Below are positions 44,836-55,556 of a stretch of DNA of 64,000 bases, piece after piece. The stretch's first letter is position 1; each line of letters begins with the position of its first letter. The DNA is from Agarophyton chilense (Eukaryota; Rhodophyta; Florideophyceae; Gracilariales; Gracilariaceae). Location: positions 1,550,001 through 1,614,000 of the forward strand of contig JARGXX010000068.1 in NCBI GenBank assembly GCA_030374765.1. The letters are read 5' to 3'. A model generated the notes under the pieces. It did no database searches and had not been told where the DNA came from. It saw only the letters and a program-made list of their open reading frames with translations. The translations under genes were made by a program, and so were the position numbers.

Positions 44836-45347
44836 GGTACCGCTGGCCCAAGGGTGATCCGCCGGGAAGTGGATGGGAGAGCCGGTGGAGGCGACCTAGT
44901 TCGAAGGAAGTACGGCGTATCCGGCGGGCTTATAAGCTGATTTCGCCATTGCGCGCAACCAATGGAAAGGTACCACGAGGAAAAGACGAAGTAACGGAGT
45001 TGACCCGAACGGACTGACAGGCGTGAACCACGGTGGACGAAGCGCGGAGGGTCTCCAAGGGAAGAACGGAGACGAAGGAAGAACCCAATGGACCGTCTCG
45101 GCAATGCGAGGCGAGGAATACGCCGGCGATGAACCTATGGCCAGCGCTCATGACGCGTGACAGTTACAATCCCTAGGCAAATTAATTGCCCTTGGGCGCA
45201 AATGGTCAGCTCACGCATCCCCGCATTCCCACAGGCGGTGATGACGCGACGTATCGCCGCACCGAATGGTACCGGGAACAATGAAGTGCACTCATCCCCT
45301 GGAGCAGTTATGAAACCATGTGTACTTCGCCGTGACGGTCGAATCCT
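44836..45347. other. E3 leader of the antisense ORF
   Basis: 512 bp between the antisense ATG and the polypurine tract. Overlapping short ORFs on both strands and no recognised motif. It would be the 5' leader of an antisense transcript started in or near the 3' LTR. Confidence 0.4.
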
Positions 45348-45360
45348 AAGAAGGGAGATA
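45348..45360 (+). promoter_or_regulatory. E3 polypurine tract
   Basis: AAGAAGGGAGATA lies directly before the 3' LTR, the usual plus-strand primer position. Its end resembles the E1 tract GGGGGGGATA. Confidence 0.8.
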
Positions 45361-45802
45361 TGTGAAGGAGCGGTGATAGCGGTTGAGTCCTGTAAGCCGC
45401 CGGGCCCCGAAGGAAATTGCAGGTTACACGTGTACGGGTCGACCTCAGGTGAACTCATGTAGATAATTAATTTAATTAGTGTAATATATTAACACTATAG
45501 TGCCAGGGAGATCTTAGCGCATCGCCAGTACTATTTACTTGGCTCGAGTGACGCTTCTCTCTTAGAGTACGGTAGGCACCGTTAGGATTCTAAATAACCC
45601 CCTTTGGTATATTAGTGCCACCCTTTGGTCTTCAAGCCATCGTTCCCGTAGCTCCAACCTGTAGGACTACGCAGTAAACGCCAGCCCATTGCACCAAGTA
45701 CTCTGGGAGTGCCGCCGTCAAGGATTCGAACCTCAGGACCCGCTCTACCACGCTACCACCGGTCGTGACACGTGCGCTGACTTAATCCGTCATTTCGTTA
45801 CA
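45361..45802 (+). repeat. E3 3' LTR
   Basis: 442 bp, with scattered substitutions and small indels relative to 35543-35989, so E3 is clearly older than E1. The antisense tRNA-like fragment is at 45710-45755. It is followed by AACAT. Confidence 0.93.
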
Positions 45803-45807
45803 AACAT

Positions 45808-46782
45808 CCGTCATGTTGCCACGAATCTCAGCCGGCCTTATGTGCTTCCAAATATGTCTGGACTAAATGCACGGTTTCTTATCGGAAAGAATCTCCTGAC
45901 TACATGACTGCAAAACGGTGATTTATTTGTCCTGTACCGATACCACAGGGTCTTCTGGATTGGTTTTTTACGGACATATACATCTTCACAGTGCGGAAAA
46001 AGTCTCTAATTCACGAAAAATTGTCTCCGTTTAGCTTCAAGCTATGTTTTTTATGAACAAACTCTTAGAATGCGTTTCTGTAACATGGTCATTAGATTCC
46101 GCTCTTTTTCACTCCGCTATTGTCATATCATTTGGAACGATTCTTAACTCAGAGCTTTATAAAAAGTGAGGGTAACTTTAATACTTGGTTCAAGCGTTAT
46201 TTCATACCATCTGTTTCTCGTACAGTTTTTATTTCTCTTTAACACAATGAAGTCTTTGATTGTCCCTTCTTAAATCCACAAAGCTTATATGTCGGTGAAA
46301 ATTCTCTAGGCAATAAGGCCATCGTTAGCAGGATTACCATTGTCCTTTGTTGTGATACGAATTTGATCGTGGTCCGTTTCGAAACAGTAATTACTGTGGC
46401 AACTCAGGTTCCGACGTTTACGATGGCGACACAACACGCTTGCAATCTTGGAGATGTGTAATCTGCAACATAGTCCTCACAAGAGGTTAACGAAAGTTGG
46501 TGTTTGAATTTGTTTAAAGTAAAGGAGAATACATTAGGTATTGATATGGTGTCTGTAATTTGGATGGGAGCTCCTTGTAGAATTTGCTACTATGTCCTGC
46601 GGAGGCTTTTAGCAGGGGTTTTCCACGGATTGAATTCGTATAAAGAGGGCCACCACTCTCCTAGAGCGAGAGAGAGAATGAGGGCAGCTGTGATTCCAAC
46701 ATGCCCACGATGGCATTGGCGAGGATGATCCCTCGAAATCGTTACCTTTGTTCAAAGCGCTCTTCATTTATGCTCAATTTAA
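45808..46782. other. Gap between E3 and the copia element
   Basis: About 975 bp, AT-leaning. The ORFs are short and show no family resemblance. Nothing supportable. Confidence 0.45.
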
Positions 46783-46943
46783 TGTAGAGACCTGCCTCTC
46801 CTTCCCTTTCCGAGAGGCACCATCACCGTCGCTCGTTTCTTTGTACCCAAAAACGGGTCTCTGTGTCGACCCGCCACATTAAAGTGGCCCAGGGATTTTA
46901 ATTGATACTTGCACCTAGTGTGTGCGTGTCATATTCCGTCACA
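46783..46943 (-). repeat. Copia 3' LTR
   Basis: 161 bp. TGTAGAGACCTGCC to CCGTCACA. Matches the right LTR once the Tc1 insertion is removed. Confidence 0.75.
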
Positions 46944-47344
46944 CCATCCCTCGAGGAGATCGTTGATGTTATTGACTCTCTTCGCATCACCTCCAAGAAA
47001 GTACATTGCTTGGTCTAGCTCGTCATCTGTGCGCACAGAAATTTGTTTTCAACAACATGAGCATCTTCGACACGACAGATAGCTAATATCAATAAACGCA
47101 ACAGCGGCTTAGAACTAGAGAAATACGAAAACGTTTGCTACGGTTAAAAACCTTCGATAGAAGTAAAAATAATATAAAAGAAAGAACTTCACACAAGGAA
47201 AACTTAAAGCCTCACGTATAATATCAATACATATGAATTTGTAACATAATAGGATAGAAATTCACAAAACACATATCAGAAACACAAAGACAAAGAGAAC
47301 ATAGTAAGCATAAGAAAAGTCAGTGAAGGTTAGTGATCGAAACA
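46944..47344. other. Copia 3' untranslated region
   Basis: 400 bp between LTR and RNase H with no ORF. The minus strand next to the LTR is purine-rich (GAGGGATGG), a weak polypurine tract. AT-rich beyond 47050. Confidence 0.5.
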
Positions 47345-48760
47345 CTAACTCAAGATTCCAAACAAAGAAAGAAGCTTTTGTAAGTGTTGGTACGAAAGTA
47401 ACTTAGTCAAAAGGTCTGCAGGTTGCTGAGAAGATTCTACTTGAATGAGTTCAACCACTCCAGAATCAACGAGATCCTTCACATGGTGGAACCGAATAGA
47501 AATGTGCTCATTTGTATCCGTTCGCTTGTCGTTGTTAACCATGGATCCGGCGGCTGAGCTATCAGTATGCATCTTCACCGGATACAGTTTGGTTTCCGAG
47601 CTTAAGCATTCATTATGAAAAAGCTCCCAGAACACACTGCGAAGCCATAAAAAGTTCCGTGCACTCTGTAAGAGAGAGAGATTTTCAGCTCCTCCAGACG
47701 AGAGTGCAATGATACTCTGTCTCTTTGATCTTCACATAGTCGGAGTATTGTTTACTTGAACCAGATACCATTTCGTTGACTTTCAAGTCTCTTTGCATCC
47801 AGCCCGATTGGAGTCGCAAAAGGCTTCAAGGGCCCCTTCCTCGTCGACAGAAATGCAAGTCAATAATGTTTCGTTCTTAGTAAATACTTAACCATTGGCT
47901 TCAAAAGTATCAAGTGACGTTGGGTGTGCTCGTGCCCTTGTCTTGATAGATGGGAAGTGGTGTAGGATATGTCAGCGCGGGTGAATACTGCTATATACAT
48001 GATTTGTCCGATGAGAGAGCGGTATAAGTTGTGTTCCCTCCGACCAAGTACGGGTCCATCCTCGTACCTATTCTTCAAGTCATACGTTGTAGGTACTAGA
48101 GTACAGACCGACTTCGTGGGTCGCTGTCCGTGTTCTGTAGCAATTCATTCGATATACTTGGATTAATCCAGAAATGTTCCATCCCTTGAACGAGTAATAC
48201 TCGGCCCAAGGAAGAGTTTTGCAGGTCCATGGCAGTTCAATTTGAACGTTGACATCATTTGTTCATTGAAGACAGCCGTAAGAGACTTTGTAGACGAACC
48301 AAACATGATGTCCTCAACTACAAAGACCAAGTTTTGAAATGATCCATCGTCCAAGTTGTAGAGGTTAAGTCTGTGATCGCTCTTCGAGTATTTGAAACCC
48401 ATCTGGAGAAGAACCTCATGAAAAAAAGAGCCCCAGATCTTACTTGCTTGTACCGACCCGTACATTGACTTGGGAAGAAAGCAGACCTTTTTGGGTTGAT
48501 ACGATGTTCCACTGAAGTTAGTAGGTTGTTCGAAAATCAATGGCTTTTCCATATCACCGTAAAGGTATGAGTTGCTAATATCCATTGTTTCCAGATGCAA
48601 ATCCTTTGCAGCAGCCTTTGCAATGTGTAGGCGAATAGTTTCATGACGGGTTACTGGTGCGTAGGTGTCATCAGGATTGTAGTCGAGGAAAGGGAGTTGC
48701 TTCTCTCCTCGAACGACACAGCGAGCTTTGTGAAGCTACTGTTGAATATCAGCTGTATTC
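47345..48760 (-). pseudogene. Copia reverse transcriptase and RNase H relic
   Basis: RT: METMDISNSYLYGDM-type start (LETMDISNSYLYGD), KSMYGSVQASKIW, and a polymerase motif changed to VVEDI where copia has YVDDI. RNase H: PVKMHTDSSAAGSMV, HISIRFHHVKDLVDSG and ADLLTKLLS, the typical copia C-terminus. Interrupted at about 48.16 and 47.86 kb. Confidence 0.88.
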
Positions 48761-49001
48761 TTGCGAATGAATGTCCACAACTGTGATATGGGCTTCATTT
48801 CCAGGGTTCGGTCTACATATTCCGGTGTGCCACGATCTATTAAGTGGTCAAATTCTCTATCGATTGCTTCGGCTCATTACTTGACCTTGCGAGCCTCCCC
48901 GAACGATTTGAGGAGGCCCATACTTGTAGTAGACCTTGCTTTCGTGGCCATACAATGTAAGAGAGAAGTCTCCATGTGATATTCACCCTCACCGTCCCCT
49001 T

Positions 49002-50096
49002 TTAGTTCAGCTTCTTGGCTGCTACGAGAAGAAAATCGAATAAGTCAGGTAGGGAAGGTAATCGATCCAGTGTGAATGCCCGAAAATCGGTGAGGCGGGT
49101 GTTGATGATTTTATCCCACTCCGGCCCATAAATGCGCACTAGGGTTCTCGGACTCTCCATTCCTACGAAGTGTCCAAGCACAGTGCTTGGTAGAAACTTA
49201 TTTTGCCGAGCAGTGTTGGACCGATATATGTTGGCGTGACCTTGCTGTCCAAAGCGTCGGAAATGCTCCAAGCTCGGTTGATAACCAGACCAAACAGTGT
49301 GGAGTGTACATATTAACTCTTGCACAGGTGAGACGGTTCCGTAAACATTTTGCGTGGTGAATTGCTTCCTCTTAAAGGAGCTCAGGGGTTTTATAAGCGA
49401 ATGGAAAGGTAAGGATTGTTGTCTAGAGATCCTGGATGAGCTTGTCAGCTACGCCATTCGATTGATGTGCATTAGGCGGTGAGTAATCCAGGAGCATTTC
49501 GTTGTCTTCACAAAACATGATAAGTTCGTCAGAGCTATTATCAGCCGCTCAATCCAATCAAGCACGATACATGCGGCAGTTGATCAGCTCGTTCTCGGCA
49601 AGTTCTTTGTAGAGCTTGATGCACGAGAAGATCTATGATTTGTAAGAGAAGAAGTTCACAGTTGATCGACTCCTGTTTTCGTCAGGATTGGCCTGTAAGA
49701 ATGATGATCCATTAGATGACACGGTACTGATTGGACCAGACATGTCAATGTGATTCAATTCGAGAGTTTTTTGAGTAAAAGACTGCTTCTCGTACACTGG
49801 AGCCCGACGAGTTGCGGCTTACTTGCAAGGAGTACGGTTGATCTTCTCAATGTTCTCGTCTGTAAAGTTGGGAATGCCGTACGTGGAGTGGCATGCCGTG
49901 ATCATTTGGTTTTGCCAGGATGTCCGAGCTTTTCATGCCAAAGCTTGGAGTCGTCTTTGAAACCGGCGCGAGCTGCAGTGAGATTGATCCTTCTCACTGG
50001 ATTGGGTAAGGGATACAAACTGTCGTTGGATCGAAACTTGTAGAGACAAGTCTTATGATCCTGGTCCCAGATCTTCACACCATCAAAGAAGTTCAT
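49002..50096 (-). pseudogene. Copia integrase relic
   Basis: The GAG-pre-integrase segment with LWHEKLGHPGK (50096-49902) carries the integrase finger His. The C-terminal part (49325-49002) has LEHFRRFGQQGHANIYR and VLGHFVGMESPRTLVRIY, matching the copia pattern FGCxAYxH...GxFLGY. The core between them is badly broken. Confidence 0.8.
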
Positions 50097-50099
50097 GTG

Positions 50100-50509
50100 T
50101 TACAAGTCGATCTTCACCAAATTCGCAAGTTCGTTGGGTGAGACGGGGTTGTCGGTGAAGTTTGGTGTGTGCTTTTCTTGAAGCAACAAACCATCACTTA
50201 TGGAGAGTTTGATTGTCCTGGTTCTGACGATAGAAGATAGACAGTCCCATATCTCGACCAGTCCAGTTCTCTTCTTTTGGAAATACCAGAAGAAATATTT
50301 GTCGAAGACAAAGACTGTGTTTGCACCAGAGTCCAGCAAAGTCTGCATCTATTTGTAGTCGGAAACAAGAGAAGAGGTTTTTTGCGGACAAAAAATCCCA
50401 CACGTTCGTTAGAGGTGTTGTCATTCTAGTAGTAGCTCGTTCCAGGGCTGTGATTGTCCCAGTTGTTCCAGATTTTTCTAATATCATTTGTGTTTCTATT
50501 GATCGATAG
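50100..50509 (-). pseudogene. Copia protease relic
   Basis: LLDSGANTVFVFDKYFF holds the aspartic protease DSGA motif, in the DSGAxxHM position of copia elements. It overlaps other frames through frameshifts. The nested solo LTR truncates its right side. Confidence 0.7.
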
Positions 50510-51397
50510 TGAAGGACAATGCCCTTCAAGGGGGTTTCTTCCAAGGACTTCGAGATTTCGCTCGCTTGAGGAATAGCTTGGGCTATGACAAGCTATACCG
50601 CTATTGCGTGCTGACGGCCGGTTAGGACCGGAAGTGCACACTGGTGGAACACGTGGACTGCACGGATGCCGACGCTCGAGTGCGAGGCCTGCCACACGTG
50701 GCCCGGATTGTACCTAATGGTTAGTATTATTTAGTAATTTTTAGTATTTATTTAGCTACGCTATCGCTATTTAGTGTCTATTTTTCGGGCGCGCGCCCAC
50801 TGTCAGGGGCCGCGCGCCACACTATTTAGGAGGTTTAGCACTGCTCTCTAGTAAACACCCTCTTGGGAAAGACCAAGAAGGGAGTCTTGGCTCTGAACTT
50901 TTCACCTTCCGCGCGTCTTAACCGCATACTGCGTGAGCGCCCGTTGCACGTTAGTTCATCCACCCCTCTGTCGACCAGAGTGCTACCACCACCGTGGGTT
51001 CATATTTAATCGCCGACACTTGTCGTAGTCTCGCCTCTGTATAGAGTTTCGCCCCCGTTTTCTTCTTGTTCTCCTTTTTGGCTCTCGTGAGTGGCCGCCC
51101 CACTCACCCCGCTCGTCCACCTCATACGAGTGTTTCCGCGCTCCTTTTCCGACAATCGCCGTGGTACTGCTCCGCCTAGAATTGATCACACCCCAGACTG
51201 TGCCGTGCTCACCTAAACACTCTAGGTATATCCCGCCGGATTGGCCCCGATCTTACACCCGACTTCGTCGTGCCTTTCCAGAGTGGCTCTGTTTCTGTGC
51301 TCCGCTGGGACGCTTCTCCTCCGCCTGAGGCGCGTTTCTCAAGAGAGAAAGATCCCGAACATCTTCGTGGTGTCTCCGCTCCAAGCGTTGTCCTACA
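50510..51397 (+). mobile_element. Solo E1-type LTR inserted in the copia element
   Basis: 888 bp starting TGAAGGACAATGCCC and ending GCGTTGTCCTACA, flanked by a perfect GATAG duplication (50505-50509, 51398-51402). Ends and the CCGCC-type TATA core (TCGCCTCTGTATAGAG at 51030-51045) match the E1 LTR in its transcription direction, here the plus strand. No internal element sequence is left, so it arose by LTR-LTR recombination. It is a related subfamily, not the same sequence as E1. Confidence 0.9.
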
Positions 51398-51402
51398 GAT
51401 AG

Positions 51403-52370
51403 ATCACAGCGTTTGTTCTTATAGTTGTTATTTGAGTTGTTGTTCGTGGGTCGCGATCGGCAGTATCTGCTGATTTGGCCATTCTTGCTACAAGACCAAC
51501 ATTCTACTGCCAAGTTCTCTCTGGAGTCCGTCTGTTGACGAGCCTTTCGTGCTCCACGCCGGGATTTAGACTTCTTAGTGTTATCTGAAAAGGTGACGGT
51601 TGTGTGGTTTGAATCTGATTCTTTTTTCGCCTGCAATCTAGCTACGTTTTCACGAGTGACATAAACTGGTCTTACGTAATGGTTTTCGCATCTTCGAAGG
51701 GATTGATGGCTATGATTGAGTTGGGCAGAGATCGTAGAAACACAATAGTATTTTTCGTGTCGAGGATACGATGGTGTAGTCGTTTAAGCTCGAGGAATGT
51801 GTTTTCTGTTTTCGTTATATATTTTGTTAAGTCATCAATGTCATTTAATAAAATGGTTGGTAATCGGTAACGAAGGTTCACCTTGGAATGAAGATTATCC
51901 TTCTGATAAGTGCTCCCTAGCTTCTGCTATACTTTCCTTGCTGTAGATGAAGCCTGTTAAATAATGGAGCTGATTGTCAAACTTAGTTCCAGTCCGAAAA
52001 CATTTGCGATTGTAGGCCAGGCTTTGCGATTATTTTAATCCCAATTTCGTTGTGCTTGTTGACTTTCAATTTGGTCTGGACGATCTTCATTCATCACATG
52101 CAAAGCTGCGGCAGAATTCACAAGACTGTGCATGTGAATACGACATGTGTAAAATTCGTGAGGTCTCGTAAGTCCTGAGAACCTTCGACTTTCTCTGTTC
52201 TTCGTAAACTCCATGCTTTTTAGCGTTCTTCTTTCTTCGTCTTCTTCTTCGTATGCATGTTTCTCGTAACTTGTCCAGTACAGGGAAAGCAATGTTCTAC
52301 CTTGAGGAGCCTCGACCAACATTAGGTAGACAAGCTCAACGACGGAGGCAGAGGTTTTCAGTTTTGGCAT
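51403..52370 (-). pseudogene. Copia gag relic with damaged zinc knuckle
   Basis: The minus strand shows a gag start region (52370-52035), a helical block (LLNDIDDLTKYITKTENTF, 51881-51672) typical of copia Gag, and CWSCSKNGQISRYC, a CX2CX4HX4C knuckle in which the His is now Gln. Lys/Arg-rich flanks follow. Broken by frameshifts and then by the solo LTR. Confidence 0.8.
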
Positions 52371-52960
52371 CTAACCCTATGATTAGGCAGAGACCTGCAC
52401 GGGACTTCAAACGCAGAGATACAGTGAGCTGACCGTGTATAACGAATAAAGAGAAGTAGTCTGGGTAATGTCACTACTTGTTTGGAAATACAAGCTGAGC
52501 AAGCTGGAAACATATAGGCTGACTTTGCGCTAGTAACGAAAAATTATAGCTCTGAGCGTAACTAATATGCGCTGCCAATGATGAGAAAGAGAGTTGGCAT
52601 TTTCGGTTCCACATCAAGCATCAAGCGGCAAACTTGTGCAGCGTTTGAATAGGAAAACGGGTACGCGTTGGAGTACTGCCGCTGCCGTAGTTGCTGAAGT
52701 GGAGAGGGTTTGCAACGGATCTGTTGAGGTAAGGCGCACCAGGGAAAAGTCGATCAAAAAGCGGAGGTAGAAATGCGCGCGGATTAGAACAGTCGTTTCC
52801 CATGCGATTGCTACCGGGTAACCTGGAGATCTGCCTCCACGTCCCTTTCCGGGAGGCACCGCCGCCGTTGCTCGTTCATTTGTACCCTGAAACGGGTTGC
52901 TGTGTCGACCCGCCACTGTAAAGTGGCCCGGTGATTGTCACTGATATTTGAACATACGTA

Positions 52961-54526
52961 CAGTCCTATTCGTAAGTATACGCACACCCCCGAAACGTCC
53001 ACCGAACCGTTTAAAAAGACAAAAGCATGTCTTTTGTGACGTGTGGTCGTGTATATTCTCTTTGTTAAATCACTAAAAGCTCGTTTCCTCTCACTGTATA
53101 TCTATTTTCTGCAGCACATCACATCAACTGTTTTCCACCCTCGTCATAAATAAAAGCACGATTTAATATTTTACTTACTGTAGAACTCCTAGGCCGTATC
53201 AATACTTTGTTTTACGTCCATTAGATCTCAAAACAGCCATGCAACGCTTTGGCATGCCTCTGCGGAGCTTGTAAAGAACTTGGAGGTCTAGTTTCTTCCA
53301 TTCTTTCAATGAAGCTTCTTTTAAAGCATTTTTCTGCTCATATTGTCGATTATCTGCGTAAACCCTGTAAGCAAGAATACTCCATAGATTTTCAATAGGA
53401 TTCAAGTCAGGAGAATGGGCCGGCCACTCCAAAAGCTCAATAGCTTCTTCATTAAACCACGATTTAGAATATCTTGAAACGTGTATCGGTGCATTGTCTT
53501 GCTGAAAAAAGAGCTCTTCTGAGTGATACATGTCAATAAATGGTACCAAATGTTCCTTTAAAATCTTCACATATATCTCTGAGTTCATATTTCCTTCAAT
53601 GAAAACCAAAGGTCTTTTACCAAACATAGAGAAGCAAGCCCATATCATAACCGAAAAACCTCCATTTTTGTGCTTCGAAAAATCTTTTCATCATGTCGTA
53701 GATCATGCTAGTAGTAGCTCAGCTCCAGCCATCGGGACCATCACCATGAAACTTTTTTCGTCGTTCCAAACAACCATATCCTACTCTTTAGCATAAAATC
53801 GATTGTATTGCATGGCCCATTTCAAGAGAGAAATTCTGTGAGATTCAGTGATTAGGGGTGCTGATTTTTTCTTCTTATACTCAAACGTGTCCAGTCTATG
53901 GATTGCTCTTGTGACTGTTGAAATCGATACTTCAAGTTGTAAGTCATTTTTTAGACGTTTTGCCGAAGAACTTTGTTTTGAAAGTGTTCTTTTCAGTTGT
54001 CTTTCATCGTTTTTGGATAATTTTCGTGGCTTCCCGGGTCTTTTCTTTTGAATATTAGATGCATTTTGTTTCAGATATCCGTGGATACTAGATTTCGATC
54101 TTCCCAGCTGGTTTGCAATTTTTCGCAATGACAAATTAGCGTTGTGAAGCGCTATAATTTGTGCTTTCTCTTCGCTGGTTAGTTCCTTGCCTCTAGGCAT
54201 TTTTGTGATGGTATATGTTGTTCAGTGTGAAATGCAGAGCAACGTTCTGTTTTATTCTAACAAACTCATGAACATTTGTATTTCATTGAGCGCAGTACTA
54301 AGAAGTGCGCGCTTTTTTTTGTAATCGTGCGTATATTTTTGCACTACGTGTGAAATTGTATTTTGTGTAATGCAAGAGATTTTATAGGAATATAACCAAT
54401 ACAGAAGTACATTTAGTGATACAACTTCCTACGGAAACTTGCTACATCGTCTATGTCTTTGAGAGTGTCTTGGAACCTTTACATATGTGCTAAACACGCC
54501 CGTGCGTATATTTTTGAATAGGACTG
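52961..54526 (-). mobile_element. Tc1/mariner transposon
   Basis: Terminal inverted repeats CAGTCCTATTCGTAAGTATA and, from the other end, CAGTCCTATTCAAAAATATA, both continuing CGCAC, are flanked by TA on both sides (52959-52960, 54527-54528). 1566 bp. A second copy of GTGCGTATATTTTTG at 54328 suggests subterminal repeats. It inserted into the copia 5' LTR and is one of the later events here. Confidence 0.95.
53199..54200 (-). pseudogene. Tc1 transposase, recently inactivated
   Basis: ATG at 54200 starts a helix-turn-helix region (LTSEEKAQIIALHNANLSLR, then RSKSSIHGYL) and a GRPR-like KRPGKPRKLS linker. A TAG at 53781-53783, which reads like a mutated Trp codon, is followed by WNDEKSF (first catalytic Asp) and a one-base shift before DGPDGWS. 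The second ORF (53648-53199) holds FFQQDNAPIHVSR (second Asp) and SPDLNPIENLW (third acid, Glu), the DD34E layout. Two lesions only, so it is far younger than the relic at 194-1387. Confidence 0.9.
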
Positions 54527-54566
54527 TACAGTAGTGTGCGTGTCATAATGCGTCACACTCATTCTT

Positions 54567-55070
54567 TTAAAGTTGTGGTTTCATCCTGCTTCTTTTAATT
54601 AGAGGCTGAAAATACTGACTAACAGCTAGTGACCTTTCGGCTTCACGCTCTTCAAGGCCCAGCAGTGTCATTTGTTGTGTCAGTTTAATGTTATAGTGCT
54701 TTCTTTTTCGACTAGTAACGGTCGAGAGTTGCGTTAGTTCATTACGGTAGCCTTTTTCCGAAGTGAGTGCAATCAGCATAGCTTTCACAAATGAAATACG
54801 CCGCTTTTGATTCATTTCACGACAATCAAAGGCTAACTGCATTGTTGCCATCGCTTTGCACGTTGCATGATCACACATGTTGCCATGGTTTTGCTCGAGG
54901 ACGAATTGAGAAAAATTGAATGCATGTGTGGGACCATTTTGTTCATCGGTTGGCAGAAACGACGAGCTTTTTGAATAATGTGGAATAAGAGAATCTGTTT
55001 GAACCGTGATGTGCGGGAGCAGGTTCGTGGCGTCAAGTTCAAAGTCATGGTCCCGTAACTTTGGTTCCAA
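54567..55070 (-). CDS. Hypothetical ORF ending beside the copia LTR
   Basis: A 167-codon frame, open further upstream to a TAA near 55162 but without an ATG start (TTG at 55070). The C-terminal half is Lys/Arg/Gln-rich and helical, with a possible nuclear-type RKRKH patch. The upstream sequence CTCTAAC followed by CAAAG could be an intron branch point and 3' splice site, making this a last exon. The stop lies 10 bp outside the copia LTR, so the true 3' end may have been altered by the insertion. No family recognised. Confidence 0.35.
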   Translation of the reverse strand: MEPKLRDHDFELDATNLLPHITVQTDSLIPHYSKSSSFLPTDEQNGPTHAFNFSQFVLEQNHGNMCDHATCKAMATMQLAFDCREMNQKRRISFVKAMLIALTSEKGYRNELTQLSTVTSRKRKHYNIKLTQQMTLLGLEEREAERSLAVSQYFQPLIKRSRMKPQL

Positions 55071-55556
55071 TTCGTTGAGAGTTGTTAAAGAAATGAAGAG
55101 GTCTGGTGATTTACAATGAACGTTTATAAACTCGGCGTTAATGATTTGCTTTGCTCGGGGTTAGAGAAAACTGTATGTATCCGAAGGGTAAAGTTGTTTG
55201 GCCGTTATCTCGGTACAGGTTTAATTTGTGTCTTTTACCTCTTTAAGATCTTGTGTACTTTGGGCGTCAATTGAATGTTATTGGTCCATTTAATCTACAA
55301 ATCTGACGGTTTGATTCAGCTCAAGGTCAGGTTTTCAGCTGTGTACATATCAACCGTTCGGCAAAAATGACCGTAAGCAGTTTTTGTTCTTGAAAGGAAC
55401 TCATGTGAGTAAAGAAATGATGCGGTGGTAAATGAATAAATTGCGGCAATATAAGCAAAACACAGCAACTTTTTAATTATGCAATATCCTCTCCATTAGG
55501 CCTGTGCCAGTTTTTGACACAAGTATTCGTTCTACTTCATCCAACAAATGGTTTTC
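55071..55556. other. Intergenic, nothing firm
   Basis: 486 bp. The left part continues the open frame described at 54567-55070. The right part lies downstream of the cysteine-rich gene. Confidence 0.4.

Larger units (their letters stand above)
35543..45802 (+). mobile_element. E3: decayed full-length chromodomain Ty3/gypsy element
   Basis: LTRs lie at 35543-35989 and 45361-45802 (TGTGAAGGAGC to GTTACA), with a 5-bp target duplication AACAT (35538-35542, 45803-45807). Order on the plus strand: primer site, gag, protease, RT, RNase H, integrase, chromodomain, then an antisense ORF, polypurine tract, LTR. Every ORF carries stops or frameshifts. This copy supplies the integrase-containing version of the architecture and the third antisense ORF. 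A solo LTR of the same family is at 16694. Confidence 0.93.
46783..54557 (-). mobile_element. Decayed Ty1/copia element with two nested insertions
   Basis: Short LTRs lie at 46783-46943 and, split by a Tc1 element, at 52824-52960 plus 54529-54557 (about 161 and 166 bp). Both run TG...GTCACA and share GACCCGCCAC..TAAAGTGGCCC. On the minus strand the order gag, protease, integrase, RT, RNase H is that of copia, with integrase before RT. A GGTAGCA sequence beside the right LTR resembles an initiator-tRNA primer site. An E1-type solo LTR (50510-51397) splits gag from protease. I found no target duplication. Confidence 0.85.
52824..54557 (-). repeat. Copia 5' LTR, split by a Tc1 element
   Basis: 52824-52960 plus 54529-54557. 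Joining across the TA restores the order ACTTG..., GTGTGCGTGTCAT, CGTCACA seen at 46914-46943. A GCTACC just to the left (52810-52815) gives the primer-site-like GGTAGCA on the minus strand. Confidence 0.75.

Noticed and set aside
52614..52916. 100-codon minus-strand ORF across the copia 5' LTR
   Set aside because: Lies over LTR and primer region; the composition is chance and gag starts further inside.
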